Assembly (NCBI RefSeq): GCF_038562635.1
Contig: NZ_JBCFBO010000001.1
Span: 2,148,643 to 2,212,642 of the forward strand
Reading direction: 5' to 3'
DNA: 64,000 nt
Origin: Methanobacterium sp.
GTDB taxonomy: Archaea > Methanobacteriota > Methanobacteria > Methanobacteriales > Methanobacteriaceae
The notes below the pieces were generated by a model. That model was not told the origin of the DNA, made no database searches, and saw only the letters and a list, made by a program, of their open reading frames with translations. A program made the position numbers and the translations under genes. Positions 45,362 to 53,642 of this stretch are shown here, piece after piece (position 1 is the stretch's first letter; every line of letters starts with the position of its first letter).

Positions 45362-45987
45362 ATGAATGAGAAAAAAGGGATATCAATACAAAAACAACGA
45401 TTCTTTGCTCTCTGCGGTATCATTGCACCGATGCTATTTACAATTTTAGTAATTATAGAAAGTCTTTTAAGGCCAGGTTATAGTCAAATTTACAATTTTG
45501 TTAGTGATCTTGGCGTTGGCCCTAATGCAGTGCTTCAGAATATTAATTTTGCTATCTTTGGTATTTTATCCATCTTTTTGCTCTTGGGCTTCGCAGTGGA
45601 TTGCCATCTATACCAAGGAAGGCTTTGAAAGCTGGTGTATGGCTTGTTGTAATATTTGGATTGTGTATACTGCTGGCAGGAGTATTTCCTGAGGATTATC
45701 TGTCTCAGGTTCCTCATAATCTGGTAAGTGCCACTGCATTTGTCACAATTATAGCAGCCCAACTGCTGATCTGGAAAGGATTAAAAAATGCTGATGATTC
45801 AGTTTGGGGTAAATATAGAACTTATTCACTGATTAGCGGATTGTTGTCTCTTATTTTGGTTTTAATACTTAAGGTTGCAATGTCTGACTTTATGGACTAT
45901 CAGGGAATTGTTCAAAGAGCTTTTCTTGCAGTGCCCGGGATTTGGGTTGAGATAACCGCACTGAAACTCTATTTTTTAATCAAATAA
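45362..45987 (+). pseudogene. DUF998-like membrane protein, frameshifted
   Basis: The first part (45362-45628) encodes an N-terminal membrane segment and the DUF998 landmark YNFVSDLGVGPNAVLQN. It ends early after GFAVDCHLYQGRL. The second part continues one base back from about 45600 (KALKAGVWLVVIFGLCILLA, GVFPEDYLSQVPHNLVSA) to 45987 with four membrane segments. Together they make a typical DUF998 protein of about 207 residues. Either a single-base loss near 45595-45610 has broken the gene, or the sequence has an error there. Confidence 0.82.
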
Positions 45988-46062
45988 TCTTTATTTGATC
46001 TTAGAAAGTATTAAATGGGATTATTTTTAGATCATATTAGTATTAACTTAGGAATGATTAAA

Positions 46063-46818
46063 ATGAAACAATGGTACGAAGAACTATTTACAAACTATGC
46101 TAATAAATATGAGAATGAGATTTACACCCAGGGAACCCTTGGAGAAGTGGATTTTATAGAAAAAGAGATTAATCGTGATAAAAACTGTAAAATTCTTGAT
46201 ATTGGCTGTGGAACCGGCAGGCATGACATAGAGCTTGCAAAAAGGGGCTACAACGTCACAGGAATCGATCTTTCAGAATCCATGCTGGCCAAAGCAAGGG
46301 AAAAAGCCCAGAAAGCTGCTGTAAATTTGAATTTTCAGCAGGCAGATGCTAGAAAATTGAATTTTGAAGATGAGTTTGATCTGGTAATTATGTTATGTGA
46401 AGGAGGATTTTCTTTAATGGAAACTGACGAAATGAACTTTGAAATCTTAAAGAATGCTGCTAAAGCATTAAAAAAGAATGGAAAGCTGATATTTACTACA
46501 TTAAATGGTCTTTATCCTCTTTACCACTCTGTTAAAGATTTCATAAATTCCAACGCGGTGGAAGGCGTGAGTGAAGGGAATTCATTTGACCTCATGACTT
46601 TCCGTGATATATCTACCATGGAAATGGAAGATGACGATGGAAATCCTATGGTTTTAAATTGCAATGAACGATATTATGTACCTTCTGAAATTACATGGCT
46701 CCTTAAATCACTGAATTTCAGTAAAATTGATATATTTGGCTCTAAAATTGGAAATTACAGTAGAGAAGACGCATTAACCACAGAAGACTATGAAATGCTT
46801 GTTGTAGCTGAACTATAA
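46063..46818 (+). CDS. Class I SAM-dependent methyltransferase
   Basis: The start at 46063 gives 251 residues beginning MKQWYEELFTNYANKYENEI. The SAM-binding motif I is ILDIGCGTGRHDIEL, followed by the acidic GIDLSESML and the motif around QADARKLNF. The start is chosen because MKQWYE is the common beginning in this family and AGGA lies nine bases upstream. It closes the RiPP operon and may methylate the peptide, but it could equally be unrelated. Substrate unknown. Confidence 0.88.
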   Translation: MKQWYEELFTNYANKYENEIYTQGTLGEVDFIEKEINRDKNCKILDIGCGTGRHDIELAKRGYNVTGIDLSESMLAKAREKAQKAAVNLNFQQADARKLNFEDEFDLVIMLCEGGFSLMETDEMNFEILKNAAKALKKNGKLIFTTLNGLYPLYHSVKDFINSNAVEGVSEGNSFDLMTFRDISTMEMEDDDGNPMVLNCNERYYVPSEITWLLKSLNFSKIDIFGSKIGNYSREDALTTEDYEMLVVAEL

Positions 46819-46825
46819 AAAAAAC

Positions 46826-46842
46826 TTTTATTTTCTTTTTTT
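46826..46842 (+). terminator. T-rich terminator of the RiPP operon
   Basis: A stretch rich in T (TTTTATTTTCTTTTTTT) follows the methyltransferase stop by a few bases, before the convergent tRNA gene. Confidence 0.45.
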
Positions 46843-46875
46843 CTAAATTAAGCAAATTAAACCATTAAAAAAGAG

Positions 46876-46947
46876 TAGTCCCTGGCGGAGTCGAACCGCC
46901 GTCGAAAGGTCCAGAGCCTCACAGGATTACCACTACCCCAAGGGACT
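46876..46947 (-). tRNA. tRNA-Gln(CTG)
   Basis: The reverse strand folds into a complete 72-base tRNA. The acceptor stem AGTCCCT pairs with AGGGACT, followed by A73. The T arm is GGCGG-TTCGACT-CCGCC. The anticodon loop CTCTGGA gives anticodon CTG. The anticodon stem has one T-T mismatch at its outer end. There is no intron and no encoded CCA. A T-run terminator (six T on the minus strand, 46867-46872) follows. Confidence 0.9.
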
Positions 46948-46972
46948 GTAAAAAAAATTATATTTCTGATTT

Positions 46973-46982
46973 GGTATAAATA
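46973..46982 (-). promoter_or_regulatory. tRNA-Gln promoter TATA box
   Basis: On the minus strand ATTTATACC reads as a TATA box about 27-35 bases upstream of the tRNA start, the normal archaeal distance. Confidence 0.5.
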
Positions 46983-47140
46983 TTTTTTGGATATATTGAA
47001 CTTAATGGTTTTTAATCATACATTAATTTTAGTGCACATGTCTTGGAGTTGTGCAAAATAATGTAATTGTGGGTATCCTGAAGTAAATTGTAGGAATATA
47101 ATTCATTATCAAATTACAATTTAACATAAACCATAAATTC

Positions 47141-47280
47141 ATTCGCTCATGACCTGATGTTGTGTGAATATGACTATTTAAATTTATGTAAATTCTTGAT
47201 TAAATAAATTAAACTTGTCTGAACAATTTCAATTTAACGTACAGTACTATTTCTGCACATGATCATAGGCATGAGCGAAT
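47141..47280. repeat. Inverted repeat ATTCGCTCATG spanning 118 bases
   Basis: ATTCGCTCATG (47141-47151) and CATGAGCGAAT (47270-47280) form perfect 11-base arms enclosing 118 AT-rich non-coding bases. This lies in the gap downstream of the module at 47296. It could be a small mobile-element remnant or a long-range operator pair. Confidence 0.4.
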
Positions 47281-47295
47281 CATGTTAATAATAAA

Positions 47296-47583
47296 TCACC
47301 GCTCCCAGCTTATTTTCAGGAGTATTGAAAGTGCAATGAATTCCAGCAACACGATGAAAAACTCAGTTACAAACCACCTTACAAAAAAGAGTGCTACTGC
47401 TAATGCTATAGTTTGAAACAGGAAAAATGATGCAAAGAAAAGCAATCCTGAAGTATATTTGGATTTCATTTCTTTATAACTTCTCCAGTAAATATACAGC
47501 AGTCCTGTTAACAGGAATATGTTTCCAATTCCAAGTATCTTACTGAAGATTATTATAACATTTAAAAATTCGGGCGATATCAT
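47296..47583 (-). CDS. Small membrane protein, module copy C
   Basis: This 95-residue three-helix membrane protein has the family landmarks LLYIYWRSYKEMKSKYTSG, LLFFASFFLFQ and the end ALSILLKISWER. It lies 15 bases downstream of the winged-helix gene at 47599. Its closest relative here is the protein encoded at 47918, just upstream of that regulator. Confidence 0.78.
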   Translation of the reverse strand: MISPEFLNVIIIFSKILGIGNIFLLTGLLYIYWRSYKEMKSKYTSGLLFFASFFLFQTIALAVALFFVRWFVTEFFIVLLEFIALSILLKISWER

Positions 47584-47598
47584 TTTTAACCTCTTAAT

Positions 47599-47883
47599 CT
47601 ATTTTTTCTGAAATTGGGACCATATTTCATGGAACGTGTCGTAATTCTCTTCCATTTTATCTGAAAGGAAGTATAATCTGCCGTATTTTTCTCCACTTGA
47701 TGTAACAACGCCTGATTCTTCTAAAACTCCCATGTGATGTTGAACTGTTTTATAATCAAGTTCAAGCTTTTCTGCAAGCTGGTGAATATTATAAGGCCTC
47801 TCTTTAAGTTCATTAATTATTCTGGCGCGGTTTTTACCTCCTTTAGTACCTACAATTAACCACCACAGAAACTTTTTTTTCAT
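47599..47883 (-). CDS. Winged-helix regulator, module copy C
   Basis: This 94-residue protein is closely related to those at 28312 and 35843: KKKFLWWLIVGTKGG start, winged helix NRARIINELKERPYNIHQLA, EKLELDYKTVQHHMGVLEE, and wing GEKYGRLYFLS. It lies between two small membrane protein genes on the same strand. It probably represses or activates the module and maybe the neighbouring ABC operon. Confidence 0.9.
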   Translation of the reverse strand: MKKKFLWWLIVGTKGGKNRARIINELKERPYNIHQLAEKLELDYKTVQHHMGVLEESGVVTSSGEKYGRLYFLSDKMEENYDTFHEIWSQFQKK

Positions 47884-47917
47884 GAAAGACCCCTAACTTT
47901 GTAATTGTTATTAATAT

Positions 47918-48241
47918 TTATTCCCAGCTTATTTTAAAGAGTATTGAAAGCGCTATAAATTCAAAAAGGATAAGTGCAAACATTACAATTCCTTCATACC
48001 AGTGATCAAGTATGCTGATAAAGTAAGTTGCAGTTAACAGGATATTTTGGAGCAGTAAAGCTGATGCAAATAATAAAAGGCCTACTGCATAACCTGATTT
48101 TGTTTCCCTGTAATTTCCCCAGTAAATATAGAGCAGTCCGCATAACAGGAAAATAGTTCCAAGTCCCAGTATAACGGTTATAATTACAATTGCACTTGTT
48201 AATAAGTCTGGTGCTCCAAATAACATTTTTTTAAACCTCAT
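47918..48241 (-). CDS. Small membrane protein, module copy D
   Basis: This 107-residue three-helix membrane protein has LLYIYWGNYRETKSGYAVGL, LLFASALLLQN and the end ALSILFKISWE. It is the first gene of the minus-strand module here. The module thus has two membrane proteins flanking one regulator, unlike copies A and B. A dyad lies at its start (48240-48279). Confidence 0.78.
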   Translation of the reverse strand: MRFKKMLFGAPDLLTSAIVIITVILGLGTIFLLCGLLYIYWGNYRETKSGYAVGLLLFASALLLQNILLTATYFISILDHWYEGIVMFALILFEFIALSILFKISWE

Positions 48242-48279
48242 GGCTATTATAAAGATTTTATAACGTGCATAATAGCCAT
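48240..48279 (-). promoter_or_regulatory. Perfect dyad at the promoter of the 48 kb module
   Basis: ATGGCTATTAT (48240-48250) and ATAATAGCCAT (48269-48279) are perfect 11-base arms. The 18-base spacer contains a TATA-like sequence read on the minus strand (TTATAAAA). This fits an operator straddling the TATA box, though the left arm overlaps the first codon of the gene. Confidence 0.45.
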
Positions 48280-48348
48280 TAATATAGAATTATTCAGCTT
48301 TTTATCATATGAATTGTATTAATAGATCAATTCGATAACACTAAAAAA

Positions 48349-48395
48349 GTTTTTCCGAAATTTACTCCATCTTTTTACATTTTATTCCCAAATTT
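48349..48395 (-). promoter_or_regulatory. Shared promoter-region element, copy 1
   Basis: On the plus strand this reads GTTTTTCCGAAATTTACTCC, then ATTTTATTCCCAAAT (48379-48393). The same blocks occur upstream of the ABC permease at 50407-50475. Both are on the upstream side of minus-strand operons, suggesting a common regulator. Confidence 0.5.
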
Positions 48396-48506
48396 GATTA
48401 CTAATTAAATAAATTTTAATAATTAGTTGATTCTGTTGGGTTCTATTGGTTATGGGGATATTTATCTTCATTTCTAAGTATTAAAAATTAAAGAGAATTT
48501 AATAGT

Positions 48507-49175
48507 TTATTTGCTATTATTAATGAAATTACCGTCGCTCATGTGGCGAATTTCATCTGCAAATTCTGCTGATGCGGGATTGTGGGTAACCATAACAATG
48601 CTTACTCTTTCATCCCTGTTTAAATCTTGAAGTATCTGCATTATGGAGTCTGCATTTTTGGTGTCAAGTTCTCCTGTTGGCTCATCAGCTAAAATAATGG
48701 ATGGATCATTTATAAGTGCTCTGGCTATTGCGACACGCTGCTGCTCCCCGCCTGAAAGCTGTCCTGGACGTTTATTATGTTTTTCCGCCAATCCCATTCT
48801 GTTTAGGAGGTCTACAGCTTTTTTTGTATCCTCTTTTATCATAGGGAGCATGACATTCTCCAGTACTGTAAGCTGCGACATCAGGTTAAACCGCTGAAAT
48901 ATAAAACCTATTTCATCTCTTCTAAGCCTTGCCTGCTCTTTAACTGATAATTTATGAGTTTCCTTTCCATTAATTTGAAATGTACCTCTGGTGGGCATGT
49001 CCAGTATTCCAGCCACGTGCAGGAATGTTGATTTACCTGATCCAGACGGTCCCATGACGGCTGTAAATGAACCTTTCTCTAGGGCTAGATCTAGGCCCGC
49101 AAGGGCGTTCACGGTTTCATCTCCCATTGTATAAGTTTTCCAAACATTTTTAAATTCAAGTACTGCATTATTCAT
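48507..49175 (-). CDS. ABC ATPase partner of MacB-type permease (LolD-like)
   Basis: This 222-residue protein starts at the ATG complementary to 49173-49175, with GGAGG upstream; a TTG six codons earlier is less likely. It has Walker A GPSGSGKSTFL, the signature QLSGGEQQRVA, Walker B IILADEPTGELDT and an H-loop VTHNP. It overlaps its permease gene by eight bases, the same arrangement as the pair at 37061-38903, but in reversed gene order of transcription: permease first, then ATPase. Confidence 0.94.
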   Translation of the reverse strand: MNNAVLEFKNVWKTYTMGDETVNALAGLDLALEKGSFTAVMGPSGSGKSTFLHVAGILDMPTRGTFQINGKETHKLSVKEQARLRRDEIGFIFQRFNLMSQLTVLENVMLPMIKEDTKKAVDLLNRMGLAEKHNKRPGQLSGGEQQRVAIARALINDPSIILADEPTGELDTKNADSIMQILQDLNRDERVSIVMVTHNPASAEFADEIRHMSDGNFINNSK

Positions 49176-50232
49176 GTCTAAGGGCCTCCACAACGTTTAA
49201 TTTTGAAGCACGCATTGCCGGATATAATCCTGCCAGAATACTTAAAAGGGTGGATCCTATAATCACACTTCCAATTAACCACAGCGGCATCATTTCCGGA
49301 ATATATGTTGTAAAATTCAACATCTTTGCCACTAATATAATGCCTGCAATTCCAATCATAATTCCTATAACTGATCCTGAAAATCCCAGGAGGCCGGATT
49401 CAAAGAGTATGCTCCCTTTTAAGTCCCAGTTTGTAAATCCAATTGCTTTTAAAACTCCTAATTCTTTTGTTCTTTCCATAACACTCATCATCATGGTATT
49501 TACTACACTTATAATTCCTACAACCAGGGCTATACCTGCAATCATTCCCATAAAGAGCAGTGCTTTATTACTCCATTCCTGAACTTTAGCGACTTTTTCT
49601 GATTTGGTTTCCACGTTAACTCCTTTTACCTGTTTTTCTACATCATTTGCAACGGTTTTTGGATCTCCATTGGTTCTGGCGTAGATGGCTCTTATTTTGT
49701 TATTTACCATTTGTTCTGCAAGGCTCTGGTTAATGTAAATGCCCATTACATCTTCATCTACCTGTTCTTCGTTAGATATTCCTGTGATGGTTAATTCCTG
49801 ATTTTTAACTTTTATTTTATCTCCAATAGCCAGGCCGAGTTTATCTGCAACTGCATGGTTAATTACCACACCGGGGGTTCCACTTTTTATTTTAACTTTC
49901 TTCCAGTCATTTGTACCACCGATAGTAACTGTTTTTCCATTTATCTCATCTGAAAATACGGTTACTTCCTGTAAATCATAGATGTTAGATAATTTTTCTA
50001 CCTTCGAAACCGTTTGAGGAGTCATCAGGTAAGATCCACTGCTGGATGCTGGTGCGATTATCACATCGTACATATACTCACTGGTTTGGTCTTTAACTGC
50101 TGAAGCTAGTCCTGCAGTGGTACCCATGAGTATTAGGATAGTTGCAGCACCGATTATTATCCCCAACATAGTTAATGAGCTTCTAAGCTTTTTCCTGCAG
50201 ATATTATTAAATGCTAATTTATAAAGATTCAT
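49168..50232 (-). CDS. MacB/FtsX-type ABC permease
   Basis: This 354-residue protein has an N-terminal membrane segment with NNICRKKLRSSLTMLGIIIG, an external MacB_PCD domain (about 40-220), and three FtsX-type membrane segments with MMSVMERTKELGVLKAIGFT. It is a paralogue of the gene at 37061. Operon-mate of the ATPase at 48507. Function in export or envelope signalling is inferred from the family. Confidence 0.92.
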   Translation of the reverse strand: MNLYKLAFNNICRKKLRSSLTMLGIIIGAATILILMGTTAGLASAVKDQTSEYMYDVIIAPASSSGSYLMTPQTVSKVEKLSNIYDLQEVTVFSDEINGKTVTIGGTNDWKKVKIKSGTPGVVINHAVADKLGLAIGDKIKVKNQELTITGISNEEQVDEDVMGIYINQSLAEQMVNNKIRAIYARTNGDPKTVANDVEKQVKGVNVETKSEKVAKVQEWSNKALLFMGMIAGIALVVGIISVVNTMMMSVMERTKELGVLKAIGFTNWDLKGSILFESGLLGFSGSVIGIMIGIAGIILVAKMLNFTTYIPEMMPLWLIGSVIIGSTLLSILAGLYPAMRASKLNVVEALRHE

Positions 50233-50381
50233 TTTTTCACCTTAAACCTACAAATTTTAATTCTACATAATTTTGATTTAAATTGACTATTTTTGATATT
50301 TAACAAATATGGGTGATGATTTTAGCAATATAAAATAAATTATGGCATTTAAATTACCTCCTTCTTTTTAGTGTTAGTATT

Positions 50382-50398
50382 AAGGTTATAAAAACCTT
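50382..50398. promoter_or_regulatory. Dyad AAGGTT-N5-AACCTT enclosing a TATA-like core
   Basis: A perfect dyad with TTATAAA at its centre, about 150 bases upstream of the 50232 start. On the minus strand it reads as TTTTTATAACC, a fair TATA box. It lies just downstream, in the direction of transcription, of the shared element at 50407-50475. Confidence 0.45.
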
Positions 50399-50406
50399 TA
50401 AAAATA

Positions 50407-50475
50407 GTTTTTCCGAGATTCACCCGATTTTAACCGGATTTTAAACCCACATTTTTCCATTTTATTCCCAAATCT
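50407..50475 (-). promoter_or_regulatory. Shared promoter-region element, copy 2
   Basis: It contains GTTTTTCCGAGATTCACCC (50407-50425) and CATTTTATTCCCAAATCT (50458-50475), matching the blocks at 48349-48395. An extra stretch of about 20 bases with a doubled GATTTTAA-CCGGATTTTAAA motif sits between them. Confidence 0.5.
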
Positions 50476-50723
50476 AAGGGTATAAAATTTTTAAAAAAAC
50501 AGAATTAAATTTGTAGATTTATTCATTAAATTATATTATTGCCTTAAATTGAGATTAAACTAAAATTTAGTATAATTAAAGGTATTAACACGTAAAATAT
50601 CAATGTGTGTTGGTTTATACGCTCTTAAAAATAGTATGGACTATTCTGGTAATAGTTCAGTTACCAAAAAGCTAAATTGGTTTATAGATTATAGTAATAC
50701 AATTCTTTACGAGGGGAGTTTAT
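50476..50723. other. Non-coding gap between divergent genes
   Basis: An AT-rich stretch without a visible gene or strong hairpin, leading into the GAGGGG ribosome site of the gene at 50724. Confidence 0.3.
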
Positions 50724-51404
50724 ATGAAAGTTTTTGAAAGACCAGGTCCGGTAAATACTGATGAAGTGATAGACATATTGCAAGATGCCTCTTTGGAAGT
50801 GAATTATATCGTAGTAGCATCCATTACCGGCGATAGCGCTCTTAAAATAGCTGAAAGAATAAAAAATAAGAAAATAATTTGTGTTACATGTCCTCAGGGT
50901 ATGTACTGGGAAGTAAATGAGATGGATAAAGATCTATTTGATGAAATACCTGAACTCAAGGAAAAACGGGATGAATGGATTAAAAAAGGATTAAAAAGAG
51001 TTCCAATGAATATCACTGATGAAAACAAGATTAAACTGGATGAATTAAATGTTGAAATCGTCCGAGGAACTATTCCCCTCTTTGGACCTAGTTTTTCAAT
51101 GAGGTTGCACCTTCAGAAGATCACTTCTCTTGATGTCATGGCAAAAACACTTGAATTAATTTCGCCTGGAACGCTAGTATCTATGGAATCTGTTTTAATG
51201 GCCACTGATGCAGGCATCATTCCAGAAGATGAATTTGTACTTGCATGTGCCGGTACCGAAATGGGCCTTGATACAGCGTGGGTTTTAAAAAGTTGCGTAT
51301 CTGCAAATCTTTTCCATCCATCAAAAGGTTTCAGGTTTGTTGAATTATTGGGAAAACCCGGAATCGCTTTGAATCCAGATATAAATATCGAATATTTGAG
51401 GTAA
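50724..51404 (+). CDS. Pyruvate-kinase-C-terminal-like protein (COG1751 type)
   Basis: This 226-residue protein resembles the pyruvate kinase alpha/beta (C-terminal) domain without the catalytic barrel. Landmarks are YIVVASITGDSALKIAERIK, LKRVPMNITDENKIK, ETM-like VSMESVLMATDAGIIPEDE, and ACAGTEMGLDTAWVLKSC. Such stand-alone domains occur widely in archaea and have no proven role. It starts behind GAGGGGAG as a single gene. Confidence 0.82.
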   Translation: MKVFERPGPVNTDEVIDILQDASLEVNYIVVASITGDSALKIAERIKNKKIICVTCPQGMYWEVNEMDKDLFDEIPELKEKRDEWIKKGLKRVPMNITDENKIKLDELNVEIVRGTIPLFGPSFSMRLHLQKITSLDVMAKTLELISPGTLVSMESVLMATDAGIIPEDEFVLACAGTEMGLDTAWVLKSCVSANLFHPSKGFRFVELLGKPGIALNPDINIEYLR

Positions 51405-51560
51405 ATGGATATTATGTTGTTAAGTGTTATTTTATACAATCAGAACTGAAAGATGATGTAATCTGGATTGAATAGATGCTGTTTAATAAGAATTACGCGG
51501 GGCTTAATTCCAATAATATATTAATCTAAATAACATAGTGGATGTTTTAGAAGGGATTTT

Positions 51561-52391
51561 ATGAAAAGCAAAAAACTCAAAGAACTTTTAAATTCAGGTG
51601 AAACACTGGTTGTACCTGATGCATATGATCCAATAAGCGCTAAACTAATTGAAAATGCAGGATTTAAAGCTGTTCAATGCTCAGGATACAGTTTTTCAAT
51701 TTCTGCAGGTTATACGCGGGAAATTGACGTTACTCTTGATGAAAACATAGAATTAACGCGCAGAATTGTGGAGGCAGTGGATGTTCCAGTTATGGCTGAT
51801 GCTGAAGATGGTTACGGCGGGCCTGAAGAGGTAATTGACACAGTTGCAAGGTTTATAGAAACGGGTGTTGCGGGTATTAACATTGAAGATCAAATTCCTG
51901 ATGGAAAAAGTAAACTGTCTATAATAGATGCTGATTTAATGGCCCAAAAAATTATGGTGGCCAGACAAACGGCAGAAATAGAAGGTTACTCTGATTTTGT
52001 AATAAATGGGAGAACAGACGCTTTAAAATCAACTGATGATCGGTATGATGGGTTGGAAATTGCAATAGATCGTGCTAATCAATATCTTGACGCAGGTGCC
52101 GATCTTGCATTTGTAACATATGCCGCAACACTGGATGAGGTTAAACAGATTAAAAAAGAAGTTAAAGGGCCAGTTAGTATTGCAGCAGGTCAGCCATATA
52201 ACATTAATAATTTCACAATCAATGATTTAAAGAAATTAGGAGTAGCAAGGGTTAGTTTGCCTACATTGTTGATATATTCCAGCCTTCAGGCAATTAATAA
52301 CTCACTCCAGTATCTTAAAGAGGATAATCTTTCAGATGCTTTAGAATGTTTATATGGGCCTGGGCAATTGAATGAATTATTAAATAAATAA
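51561..52391 (+). CDS. Isocitrate lyase/PEP mutase family protein
   Basis: This 276-residue TIM-barrel protein belongs to the PEP mutase/isocitrate lyase superfamily. It shows VPDAYDPISAKLIENAGFKA at the start, DAEDGYGGPEEVIDTVARFI with the metal-binding acids, and GVAGINIEDQ. The usual KKCGH loop of isocitrate lyases is absent, so it is more like carboxyPEP mutase or oxaloacetate-type lyase relatives. Reaction not determined by sequence alone. Confidence 0.87.
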   Translation: MKSKKLKELLNSGETLVVPDAYDPISAKLIENAGFKAVQCSGYSFSISAGYTREIDVTLDENIELTRRIVEAVDVPVMADAEDGYGGPEEVIDTVARFIETGVAGINIEDQIPDGKSKLSIIDADLMAQKIMVARQTAEIEGYSDFVINGRTDALKSTDDRYDGLEIAIDRANQYLDAGADLAFVTYAATLDEVKQIKKEVKGPVSIAAGQPYNINNFTINDLKKLGVARVSLPTLLIYSSLQAINNSLQYLKEDNLSDALECLYGPGQLNELLNK

Positions 52392-52726
52392 TATGTTTTA
52401 TTTTTTCATTTATAGGCGTATATGACGTTTAAACGTAATATGCTCAATAATAAGCAGTTATTAAAGTAATTGGGAATTTTAAGTCACAGCGTTTTAAGCA
52501 GACAGTTTCTTTTATTTTTTGTTAAATGAACATATATGTGCTGTAAAGCTTTAAATAGCACTATCAGGTATAAAACTTATTCAAAGTGTTTATTTGTATA
52601 TATTTTGATCTTATGACTCTTCAAATAAAAGTTATGGCGTTAAAAGTCTAGATGAGAGGTAAAGATCAAAAATGAAAATATAAATTAGTTTAATGGGCTA
52701 ATAAATTTAAATATGGGATGATTATT
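52392..52726. other. Non-coding gap with palindrome ACGTTTAAACGT
   Basis: A 335-base gap. The only clear structure is the 12-base palindrome ACGTTTAAACGT at 52425-52436, just after the lyase gene. No gene is seen. Confidence 0.35.
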
Positions 52727-53533
52727 ATGAATAAAGATTATGTTCATGGATATTCTGAAGAAGAGTCCAACAGGTTACTTGATCAGGCAGATACACTTGC
52801 TAACCTTCTGCATGGGGGTACTGAATATTCTTCAGGGACTAAAATTTTAGAAGCAGGGTGTGGAGTAGGAGCTCAAACTATAAGGCTTGCAAAAAACAGT
52901 CCTGATGCTCGAATTACTTCAATTGATATATCTGAAGATTCAATAAAACAGGCAAAGGAGTTAATAGAACAAAATGGGTTCTCAAATGTTGAATTTCAAA
53001 GGGCAGACCTTCTAAGTTTACCTTTTGAGGATGAGACATTTGATCATATATTTGTTTGTTTTGTGCTTGAGCATTTGAAGGATCCAATAGCTGCACTGGA
53101 AAGTTTAAGGAGGGTTCTTAAGAAAGGGGGATCAATCACCGTAATTGAAGGAGATCATGGGTCTTGTTATTTCTACCCTGAAACAGATGAATCAGTTAAA
53201 GCTTGGGAGTGTCTGATAGAGTGTCAAACTGGACTGGACTGTAACCCGATGATTGGGAGAGAAATTTATCCACTATTAAAAAATTCAGGATTTGAAAATA
53301 TCCAGGTTTCACCTAAAATCGTATATGTAGATGCAAGCAAGCCGGATTTGGTGGAAGGGTTCAATAAAAGGACCATTATTGCGATGGTGGAAGGAGTTAA
53401 AGAACAGGCAATTTCTTCAGGTATGATAGATGCTGAATCCTGGAAAAAGGGGATAGAGGATTTATATAAAACAACAGAGCCTGATGGGGTTTTCTTTTAT
53501 AACTTCTTTAAGGGTACTGCGGTAAGAGATTGA
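52727..53533 (+). CDS. Class I SAM-dependent methyltransferase (UbiE/COQ5-like)
   Basis: The start at 52727 is preferred over the ATG at 52718 because GGGATG lies upstream. The 268-residue protein has motif I ILEAGCGVGAQTIRLA, acidic SIDISEDSIK, motif II region QRADLLSLPFEDETFDHIFV and post-motif LKKGGSITVIEGDHG. The C-terminal part (about 180-268) is an extra helical domain. A single gene; substrate unknown. Confidence 0.9.
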   Translation: MNKDYVHGYSEEESNRLLDQADTLANLLHGGTEYSSGTKILEAGCGVGAQTIRLAKNSPDARITSIDISEDSIKQAKELIEQNGFSNVEFQRADLLSLPFEDETFDHIFVCFVLEHLKDPIAALESLRRVLKKGGSITVIEGDHGSCYFYPETDESVKAWECLIECQTGLDCNPMIGREIYPLLKNSGFENIQVSPKIVYVDASKPDLVEGFNKRTIIAMVEGVKEQAISSGMIDAESWKKGIEDLYKTTEPDGVFFYNFFKGTAVRD

Positions 53534-53549
53534 AAACTGATCTGACAAC

Positions 53550-53565
53550 TTTTTTCATTTTTTTT
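53550..53565 (+). terminator. T-rich terminator
   Basis: TTTTTTCATTTTTTTT follows the methyltransferase stop codon by about 17 bases. Confidence 0.45.
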
Positions 53566-53642
53566 AGTTGAAGATGAAACTAATTTGTATTTTAATAAGC
53601 AGATAAAAATACGAAAAACATAAAAAGTTTGGGGTCGAAAAT

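Noticed and set aside
50341..50370. GGAGGT on the minus strand before ATG-CCA-TAA near 50345-50360
   Set aside because: It gives only a two-codon frame. A leader peptide that short cannot be supported from sequence.
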